Shown one piece after another: positions 58,496 through 64,000 of a stretch of DNA of 64,000 bases (position 1 is its first letter; each line of letters begins with the position of its first letter). This DNA comes from JACDAN01 sp963801855 (lineage in GTDB: Bacteria; Actinomycetota; Thermoleophilia; Gaiellales; Gaiellaceae), in contig CAWDGK010000002.1 of the NCBI GenBank assembly GCA_963801855.1, forward strand, positions 1-64,000. The letters are read 5' to 3'. The position numbers were made by a program, and so were the translations under genes. The notes under the pieces were generated by a model. That model saw only the letters and a list, made by a program, of their open reading frames with translations. It made no database searches and was not told where the DNA came from.

Positions 58496-58864
58496 CAGCT
58501 CCCAGAGCGCGTTCGCGATCTTCCAGCCGTCCGCCGTCCGCACGAGGTGAACGTACTCCCTGTACACGTTCGAGCGAACGGTCGCACTGGCGATCGTGTC
58601 GTGGATGTCCACGACCTCGACCTCGATCCCGCGGTCGCCGGGGTCGCGCTCGCGTCCGACTCCTCGTGTCGTGGCGACGATCATCCACTCGGCGGTCGTC
58701 TCGTTGAGGGTGCGGCCGTCCTGCTCGAGAGAGCGCTTGGCAAGGCCCGGATGCAGTGCGCGCTCCATCCGGCCGGCATCGCCGTCGAACCAGCCCTCGA
58801 AGTAGTCGAGCACGGCGCTCACGATCGCCGCTTCTGCGGCCGTGCGCTCCTCGACCGCCATCAC
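58490..58864 (-). CDS. NTF2/SnoaL-like small protein
   Basis: 124 residues, intact. ERTAAEAAIVSAVLDYFEGW FDGDAGRMERALHPGLAKRS at the start, then EVVDIHDTIASATVRSNVYREYVHLV and DGWKIANALWELT. This is the putative lumazine-binding/DUF4440-like cone fold that binds a hydrophobic ligand. Its TAG overlaps the start of the TetR-hydrolase-glycosyltransferase gene, which suggests co-translation. It lies 128 bp below the SBP56 gene. No catalytic role can be assigned. Confidence 0.78.
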   Translation of the reverse strand: MMAVEERTAAEAAIVSAVLDYFEGWFDGDAGRMERALHPGLAKRSLEQDGRTLNETTAEWMIVATTRGVGRERDPGDRGIEVEVVDIHDTIASATVRSNVYREYVHLVRTADGWKIANALWELT

Positions 58865-58991
58865 CGTCTCCTCAGTCTGTCGACCAGACGGCCGAGCCGA
58901 GCCCGCCAGACCAGAGCAGCATCGACGCGGCGCTTCCGCCTCCCGCTACCAGCAGCGGGGAGGAGGTGCTCGCCCATGTGGTGAGCGACGA

Positions 58992-60314
58992 TCACGGGAA
59001 GATCTCCGTCGTGCAGTCGCCGCCCTGGAGCCGCACCTCGTGCGCCCGCGCAGGCCCACCCGGCCGGCGTGCAGGTCGAGGAAGAAGTCGGGGTCGACCT
59101 CCATCCCGCCGTTCGGATCGCAGTTGACGCGCAGCAGCCACGACTCGAGCCCAGGATAGAACTGATTGTCCCAGGTCGAGTAGAGCGAGTTGGTGACGTA
59201 GAGCCGTCGCCCGTCGAACGAGAGCTGGAGCATCTGAGGCCCGCCGTTCAGCTCCCGTCCCGCGTCGCTCGGCTTGCCGAGCAGCGCCGCCGAGCCAGAG
59301 CTGCCCGGTCAGCTTCGGGTTCGCCGGGTCGGAGACGTCGTACTGGCGCAGGTCGCCGTGGAGCCAGTTCGAGAAGTAGAGGAAGCGATCGTCCATCGAG
59401 AGCACGAGGTCGGTGATCAGGCCCGGCACGGGGAACGGCCAGCCCTCGAGCTCGACGCTCTCGACCGCGATCACCTGGTCGGCACCCCAGCCGCCGTTGT
59501 CGCGGTGGAACCGCCACATCGTGCTCGAGAGCGCGGCGCCGACGAAGCCCTCCTCCGCCTCGGGGTCGTGCAGCCAGCGCACCTCGAGCGGGACGAGGCC
59601 CGTCTCGCCGAGATCGACCGTCTGCTCGAGCTTGCGCTCCTCGAGGTTCCAGAAGTGGAGCCGGCTGCCGTAGTGGCCGGCCGCCACGTCCTCGAGGTCG
59701 AAGCCCTTCTCGTAGGCGTTCGGCTCGCCGAACTCGGACGAGACGAGGACGTTCTTGCGCGGCTGGTACCAGAAGTCGTAGTTGAGCGCGGGCGTCTCGC
59801 CGCCGTTCTCCCAGCGGCCCTTGACCTCGAAGGTCTTCGCGTCGAGGACCGCGAAGCCGCCGGCGCCGTTCCCGTCCGCGTCGCCGAGCATGCTGATCAC
59901 GATGTTGTCGCCGGGCATGCAGTGCACGGTGTGCGGGCGCGTGTAGCCGGTCTTCGCGAGCAGCTCCTCCGGCTCGATCACCTTCTCGATCCGCGGCCGG
60001 CGCGGGTCGTCCTCGACGTTGACGATGTGGATCCGCGACGAGCGGAAACCGGGGACGATCAGGTGAGAGCGATCGGGCCCGTGGCAGGCCGAGCTGCAGC
60101 GGTTCCAGCCGAAGTGGTGGAGCTCGTCGCCCACGTTCGGCATCGGCAGCTCGTGCACGATCCGGCCGGTATCGGCGTCGACGACCGCCAGGAAGTCCGG
60201 CGACTCGACACCCGTCCCCTCGTGCAGGCAGGCGAGATAGAGGAACTCCTCCGGCGGCGCCTTCAGCGCCTCCGCCGGTGACGCGTGGAAGGACGGGGTT
60301 GTGTGGGCGTGCAT
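58992..60314 (-). CDS. Selenium-binding protein 1 / methanethiol oxidase homologue (SBP56)
   Basis: About 441 residues. ATG 60314 with AAGGAGG ribosome site (a second in-frame ATG lies at 60332). Family landmarks: EEFLYLACLHEGTGVESPDF, GDELHHFGWNRCSSACHG (CxxxC, metal-binding His), SRIHIVNVEDDPRRP, YTRPHTVHCMPGDNIVISML, FWYQPRKNVLVSSEFGEPNA, LHFWNLEERKLEQTVDLG, RFLYFSNWLHGDLRQYDVSD, PQMLQLSFDGRRLYVTNSLY. Two frame changes (59275 and 59055). Bacterial members oxidise methanethiol to H2O2, formaldehyde and H2S in the periplasm or cytosol. Upstream 18-bp palindrome shared with the PKD gene. Confidence 0.87.
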   Translation of the reverse strand: MHAHTTPSFHASPAEALKAPPEEFLYLACLHEGTGVESPDFLAVVDADTGRIVHELPMPNVGDELHHFGWNRCSSACHGPDRSHLIVPGFRSSRIHIVNVEDDPRRPRIEKVIEPEELLAKTGYTRPHTVHCMPGDNIVISMLGDADGNGAGGFAVLDAKTFEVKGRWENGGETPALNYDFWYQPRKNVLVSSEFGEPNAYEKGFDLEDVAAGHYGSRLHFWNLEERKLEQTVDLGETGLVPLEVRWLHDPEAEEGFVGAALSSTMWRFHRDNGGWGADQVIAVESVELEGWPFPVPGLITDLVLSMDDRFLYFSNWLHGDLRQYDVSDPANPKLTGQLWLGGAARQAERRGTGAERRASDAPALVRRATALRHQLALLDLGQSVLSWARVVAAARQLRSERRDGGRPRLLPRPARRPGGPARAHEVRLQGGDCTTEIFP

Positions 60315-60336
60315 CGCGGCCTCCTTGTACATATGT

Positions 60337-60354
60337 CTTAGTCATTAGACTAAG
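60337..60354. promoter_or_regulatory. 18-bp palindromic operator, copy 1
   Basis: CTTAGTCATTAGACTAAG. It lies between the divergent SBP56 (start 60314) and lytic transglycosylase (start 60382) genes. It aligns with copy 2 at 15 of 18 positions including both arms. TetR/MarR-type symmetry; would overlap the SBP56 promoter. Confidence 0.65.
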
Positions 60355-60381
60355 TCATGAGGAGCGGCCTGTCAAGGGTGG

Positions 60382-61206
60382 ATGAGCGAGGATGTACCGG
60401 TGGTCGCGCTCCTCGCTGTGACTGCGGCACTCGCCGTGCCGGCCGGGCCGCCGCCGCCTGACGCACCGCTGCCATCGGGCGCCGCGCCGTTCGCCCGGCA
60501 GCTCGCGCTCACGACCACGTCGCTCTACGGCGCCGTCGATCTCTGGCGTGGATCCGAGGCGCCGCGGCCCCCGCGGCCGCTGAGCCTCTGGGCGCTCCAT
60601 CAGCAGCGCCTCTGGCTCGCTCTCGGACTGGCCCAGAGAGAGTTCGGCGACGCGGTCGTCCGGCAGCTTCCTGCGGGCCTGCGCGCGAACGCACGCGACG
60701 TGCTCGCCGCCCGACGGGCCCTCGTCCGGCTCACCCCGCCGACCGCGCGGCCGCTCTCGGCGTTCCGGACCGGCCCCGCAGTGGCGGCTGACCGGCTGCT
60801 CGGCTATTACCGCGAGGCGGAGCGGCGCTTCGGCGTTCCCTGGCAGGTCCTGGCCGCAGTGAACTTCATCGAGACCGCATTCGGCAAGGTCCGCTCGCCG
60901 AGCACCGCCGGCGCGCAGGGCCCGATGCAGTTCCTGCCGGCGACCTGGCGCGGCTACGGCCTCGGCGGCGACATCCACGATCCGCGTGACTCGATTCTCG
61001 GAGCCGCCAACTATCTGCGCGCCTCCGGCGCGCCCGGAGATCTGCGACGCGCGCTCTATGCCTACAACCACTCGACACAGTACGTCGACGCCGTCCTGGC
61101 CTATGCCCGTGCCATGAGCCGTGACGTGCGCGTGTTCTACGGCTTCCATGCGTGGCAGGTGTTTGTCCGAACGCCGGCAGGCTATCGCCGGATCACGAGC
61201 CCGTAG
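60382..61206 (+). CDS. Soluble lytic transglycosylase-like secreted protein
   Basis: 274 residues, intact. ATG 60382 begins a signal peptide (VVALLAVTAALAVPAG). The C-terminal SLT domain shows VPWQVLAAVNFIETAFGKV (catalytic Glu), GAQGPMQFLPATWRGYG, ILGAANYLRASG, and RRALYAYNHSTQYVDAVLAY. It cleaves peptidoglycan glycan strands. Residues ~45-130 are a helical region of unknown function. Start region is close to the SBP56 operator, so it may share its control. Confidence 0.85.
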   Translation: MSEDVPVVALLAVTAALAVPAGPPPPDAPLPSGAAPFARQLALTTTSLYGAVDLWRGSEAPRPPRPLSLWALHQQRLWLALGLAQREFGDAVVRQLPAGLRANARDVLAARRALVRLTPPTARPLSAFRTGPAVAADRLLGYYREAERRFGVPWQVLAAVNFIETAFGKVRSPSTAGAQGPMQFLPATWRGYGLGGDIHDPRDSILGAANYLRASGAPGDLRRALYAYNHSTQYVDAVLAYARAMSRDVRVFYGFHAWQVFVRTPAGYRRITSP

Positions 61207-61246
61207 GAACGTCGCGCCCACGAGTCCCGCGTCTAGCATCCCGGCC

Positions 61247-61834
61247 ATGCGCGAGCTGCGTGAGGGCATCTGGCACTGGGAGGCGGCGCATCCAGAGTGG
61301 AAGCCGGAGGAGGACTGGGGCCAGCTGGTCTCCTCGTATGCGATCGACGACGGTGAGCGGCTGCTGCTGTTCGATCCGCTGGCTCCGCCGAGCCTGGTCG
61401 ACGAGCTCGCGGCCGGCCGGCAGCCGGTCGTCGTGCTGACGTGCCCCTGGCACCGGCGCGACGCGCAGAGCCTGGTGGAGCGGCTCGGCGCGAGGGTGTT
61501 CGTGCCGCCGCCGGACGAGGGCGACCCGAGCCCGGTCGCGGGCCAGGTGTTCAAGGCCGGCGAGCGGCTGCCGGTCGGGGTCGAGGCATTTCCGGGGATG
61601 GAGCCGAACGACCTCGTGCTCTGGGTCGAGAGCCGCCGGGCGCTCGTCGTCGGCGACACGCTCATCGACCGCGGCAACGGCCTCGAGTTCCCGGTCGACT
61701 GGGCGGACAAGGGTGTGCCGCCGGAGCAGATCCTCGAAGGGCTGCGCCCGCTGCTCGACCTGCCGGTCGAGCTGGTGCTCCCGACGCACGGGGCGCCCAC
61801 CGACCGGGCCGCCCTCGAGCGCGCGCTCTCCTGA
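61247..61834 (+). CDS. MBL-fold metallo-hydrolase-like protein
   Basis: 195 residues, intact, ATG 61247. REGIWHWEAAHPEW at the start, SYAIDDGERLLLFDPL, then TCPWHRRDAQSLVERLGARV (HxxD in place of the usual HxHxDH), LVVGDTLIDRGNG (metal Asp) and LVLPTHGAPT (metal His). The degenerate first motif is typical of this actinobacterial subgroup, and catalytic activity is uncertain. It follows the transglycosylase by 40 bp. Confidence 0.75.
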   Translation: MRELREGIWHWEAAHPEWKPEEDWGQLVSSYAIDDGERLLLFDPLAPPSLVDELAAGRQPVVVLTCPWHRRDAQSLVERLGARVFVPPPDEGDPSPVAGQVFKAGERLPVGVEAFPGMEPNDLVLWVESRRALVVGDTLIDRGNGLEFPVDWADKGVPPEQILEGLRPLLDLPVELVLPTHGAPTDRAALERALS

Positions 61835-61849
61835 CGCCCCGCGCCCCGG

Positions 61850-62680
61850 TCAGTCGGGTGTCAGATCGAGTGACGCCATCACGATCGTGTCGGAGTCGCT
61901 CTGGCCGGCGGAGTCCGTGACCGTCAGCGTGACTGGGCAGGCGCTTGGGAACGGGAACGTGTCGGTGCCCACACAGTTGGTGAAGGAGTAGTCGTGGGTG
62001 ATCTCCGTGGGCGGATTCGTGCTCCAGCTCCCGCTCGCCGAGGTCCCGTCGCCGAAGTCGATCGACCAGCTCGCGATGTCGTTGTCGGGATCGCTGCTGC
62101 TCGTTCCGCGGACGCTGACCGCGAACGCGAACACGCACGGCGAGGTCTCGCCGAGCGCTCCGCAGACCCAATGGAGGAGGCCCGAGTCCGAGCCGCCGTC
62201 GTCCGGAATCTGGGTCGCGTTCGTCCAGTCGGTTCGTGGAGCCGCGTGCTGGCAGGCGAGCCCTCCGAAGGAGAAGTCGAAGCAGTGCCCGATCGTCTGG
62301 TCGACCGGCGGGGTCTTGAGCTCCAGCAGCGCTGTCGGCGGGCGGTTTTCCTGCCTACAGTCGAACCGCTCGCGGGTCCAGCCGGACTTGACGATCGCGA
62401 AGTCGATTTCGTCGCCGGCGGCGCCGTCGAGTGAGTAGACGGGGCTGTTGACGGTCTCGTCCTTGACGACGCGCCCATCGGCGTAGGTGATCTCGACGTA
62501 CGAGATGTCCCGGTCCAGCTGGAGATAGACCTTGGTCGCGTGGGAGGTCAAGTCGCGGCAGCCGTCGGCGAAGGACCCGGTGATCGTCGCGGGGCCGCGA
62601 CTGGCTTCGGCAAGGCCTGCCGAGGCAAGCGTCGCCACGAGCACGAGGGCAAGCGCAATCGAACCGAATCCAGACCTCAT
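61850..62680 (-). CDS. Secreted PKD-domain protein
   Basis: About 276 residues, intact. ATG 62680 follows AAGGAG. Signal peptide FGSIALALVLVATLASAGLA. The N-terminal part (YVEITYADGRVVKDETVNSP VYSLDGAAGDEIDFAIVKSG) is beta-rich with several Cys. Residues ~190-270 are a PKD-type Ig fold (DNDIASWSIDFGDGTSASGS, THDYSF, VTLTVTDSAGQSDS). No enzyme motif. The 18-bp palindrome sits 29 bp upstream of the start. Function: likely a surface or matrix protein. Confidence 0.75.
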   Translation of the reverse strand: MRSGFGSIALALVLVATLASAGLAEASRGPATITGSFADGCRDLTSHATKVYLQLDRDISYVEITYADGRVVKDETVNSPVYSLDGAAGDEIDFAIVKSGWTRERFDCRQENRPPTALLELKTPPVDQTIGHCFDFSFGGLACQHAAPRTDWTNATQIPDDGGSDSGLLHWVCGALGETSPCVFAFAVSVRGTSSSDPDNDIASWSIDFGDGTSASGSWSTNPPTEITHDYSFTNCVGTDTFPFPSACPVTLTVTDSAGQSDSDTIVMASLDLTPD

Positions 62681-62708
62681 CACGACTCCTTCCTCATCGA
62701 GCTGATCA

Positions 62709-62726
62709 CTTAGTCAAATGACTAAG
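62709..62726. promoter_or_regulatory. 18-bp palindromic operator, copy 2
   Basis: CTTAGTCAAATGACTAAG, perfect 8-bp arms around AA. It lies upstream of the PKD gene (start 62680) and nearly matches copy 1 at 60337, arguing for one local regulator of both promoters. Confidence 0.68.
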
Positions 62727-62740
62727 GCATTCAACTAGAT

Positions 62741-63804
62741 TCAGAAGCGCGCGTCAAGCTTCAGGCGGCGCCACACGCCGCGTAGCGCGTCGAGCAGTGC
62801 GGGCAGCAGGCCGCTCGGGAAGAAAAGCATGACGACGATCAGGATCACGACCGAAGACACCGAGCGAGAGGACGCTCGGCGCCTGTGGGGGCAGGTCCCA
62901 GCCGAGCAGTGTCTCTCGTGCGTCCCGAGGTCGCGCAGCCTGTGCTCGAGACACAGGATCGCGACGGTGCCGACGACGGCGCCGTAGACGTTGCCGAGCC
63001 CGCCGACCGCGACCATGACCACGAACTGGAGGCTGAGGACGATGGACGAAGTCCTCGGGGCCGAGGAACTGCGCGAAGAACGCGAAGAGGCCGCCGGCGA
63101 GGCCGGCGAGCGCTGCGGCGAGGACGAAGAGGCGCAGCTTGTAGATGGCGACGCTGACGCCCGCGGCCGCGGCGGCGGGCTCGCTGGTCGGCGATCGCCT
63201 GCAGGGCGCGGCCGGCGCGCGAGTGGACGAGGTTCGCCGACAGCAGGAGCGCGACGGCGACCATGGCCCCACACGACGGCGGCGTGGGTGGCGCCGCTGA
63301 TCGAGTGGCCGAAGATCTCGAGCGGCTTCGCGACCGTGACGCCGTACTGGCCGCCCGTGAACCGGTCCTGCGCGTAGAGCAGCGACAGCATGATCAGGTG
63401 GAAGGCGAGCGTCGCGAACGCGAGGTAGTGCCCGCGGAGGCGTAGGAGCGGCACACCGATGACCGCGGCGACGACGGCGGTCACGACGGGGGCGGCGGCG
63501 AGCGGCGGCGAGCGGCGTCGATGCCGGCCTCGAGGTCGACGAGACGCGTGTCGGGGTCGAGCCCGACGGTGAGCAGGCCCGACGTGTAGGCGCCGATCAG
63601 GAAGAACGCTCCCTGCCCGAGCGAGACCTGTCCGGCGAAGCCCATGAGCAGGGTGAGCCCGACGGTGACGAGCGTGTAGAGGCCCATGCGGTCGTAGAGG
63701 GCGAGGTCGAGCTGCGACAGCTGGAACGGCAGCCAGCAGGCGAACGCGGCTGCGGCGAGGAGCAGCGTCAGCCGCGCGGGGCCCGCGAGGCGCGACCCGG
63801 TCAC
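62741..63804 (-). CDS. livM: Branched-chain amino-acid-type ABC transporter permease LivM
   Basis: About 354 codons. GTG 63804 overlaps the LivH stop. Landmarks: ALYDRMGLYTLVTVGLTLLM GFAGQVSLGQGAFFLIGAYT (conserved G(F/Y)AGQVSLGQ), VIGVPLLRLRGHYLAFATLA, FTGGQYGVTVAKPLEIFG, SANLVHSRAGRALQAI, SVAIYKLRLFVLAAALAGLA, SLQFVVMVAVGGLGNVYGAVVG, ending in LDALRGVWRRLKLDARF. Frame changes near 63510, 63260, 63185, 63050 and 62865. Pairs with LivH to import branched-chain amino acids, amides or related compounds; ATPases are not in view. Confidence 0.82.
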
Positions 63805-64000
63805 ACCGCCAGCTCCTTCCGGGAGCGCCAGCCGATCAGCACGAGCATCGACGACGAGCGCGATCGTGAGGTTGTACTGCGGGTCGACGTAGCCGACGAC
63901 GAGCTGCTCGACGATCCCGAGCGCGTAGCCGCCGAGCAGCGCGAGCCGGATCGAGGCGAAGCCTCCGAAGACCGCGGCGGCGAAGCCGTTGATCGTCAGC
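63801..64000 (-). CDS. livH: LivH-type ABC permease, C-terminal end (cut by window)
   Basis: The last ~66 codons: LTINGFAAAVFGGFASIRLALLGGYALGI, VEQLVVGYVDPQYNLTIALVV, MLVLIGWRSRKELAV-stop, the typical LivH tail (GYALGIxE, 'PxGLFG'-like end). One frame change near 63850. The 5' part lies beyond the window. TGA at 63801-63803 overlaps the LivM GTG. Confidence 0.75.

Noticed and set aside
1..64000. CRISPR array
   Set aside because: No set of regularly spaced identical 24-40 bp repeats was seen; the only tandem repeat is the ACP duplication.
1..64000. Long opposite-strand open frames over real genes
   Set aside because: Very high GC creates long stop-free frames rich in Arg/Ala/Pro with no family motifs; these were treated as shadows.

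Overview
The window is very GC-rich double-stranded DNA from what looks like an actinobacterium, most likely a deep-branching soil or aquatic lineage such as Thermoleophilia. This is inferred from GC-rich codon use, leaderless-looking promoters, a SigX5-type ECF sigma factor and actinobacterial-type enzymes; it is not proven. Many real genes change reading frame every few hundred bases while their protein motifs stay intact. This looks like uneven base accuracy (single-base indels) rather than gene decay. I therefore report whole genes across frameshifts and say where the shifts fall. Densest frameshifting is at 34-48 kb; 49-62 kb is cleaner.

Layout. (1) 0-3.4 kb: a secreted tripeptidyl-peptidase-II-like subtilase with a terminator. 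(2) 3.4-6.0 kb (minus): a B12-dependent diol/glycerol dehydratase in the order small, then large+medium subunits, with large and medium apparently fused. (3) 6.0-17.2 kb: an oxidative sugar-acid catabolism region: two SDR dehydrogenases, two fumarylacetoacetate-hydrolase-fold proteins (one like 2-keto-3-deoxy-pentonate dehydratases), an aldehyde dehydrogenase, a sugar epimerase/dehydratase, an IlvD/Edd dehydratase, an MFS carrier, and a secreted PQQ-type sugar dehydrogenase with a malectin-like C-terminus. Together they resemble a Weimberg-type route (sugar to lactone/acid, to 2-keto-3-deoxy acid, to 2-oxoglutarate semialdehyde, to 2-oxoglutarate). (4) 17.2-26.2 kb: an enediyne-type iterative PKS (KS-AT-ACP-ACP-KR-DH), a translationally coupled PPTase fused to a double hot-dog thioesterase, and a divergent phytoene-desaturase-like flavoenzyme: a compact polyene-type locus lacking the enediyne accessory cassette.

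(5) 26.2-48.8 kb (minus): one long operon for a contractile phage-tail-like particle: tail terminator/LamG protein, sheath, tube, chaperone, gpN-like protein, long helical tape-measure candidate, giant M23-peptidase protein, gpD/VgrG-like hub, gpV spike, PAAR tip, gp25, baseplate J, a gpI-like protein fused to a beta-propeller, two invasin/Big_1-type proteins and a large unknown protein. No capsid, portal, terminase, integrase or AAA+ ATPase is seen, so this is a tailocin or extracellular contractile injection system rather than a prophage or T6SS. A Tat-exported PLP enzyme and a stand-alone tail-like protein flank it.

(6) 51.3-54.3 kb: a YcaQ-like protein, a truncated aldose-epimerase remnant beside two paired hairpins, tRNA-Arg, tRNA-Cys and rtcB. 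(7) 54.3-62.7 kb: sigma factor and cupin; a TetR-alpha/beta hydrolase-glycosyltransferase triple fusion; an NTF2-like protein; a SBP56/methanethiol-oxidase homologue; lytic transglycosylase; MBL hydrolase; and a secreted PKD protein. An 18-bp palindrome occurs in front of both the SBP56 gene and the PKD gene, suggesting a local regulon, possibly of the TetR fusion. (8) 62.7-64 kb: LivM and the end of LivH of a branched-chain amino-acid-type ABC transporter.
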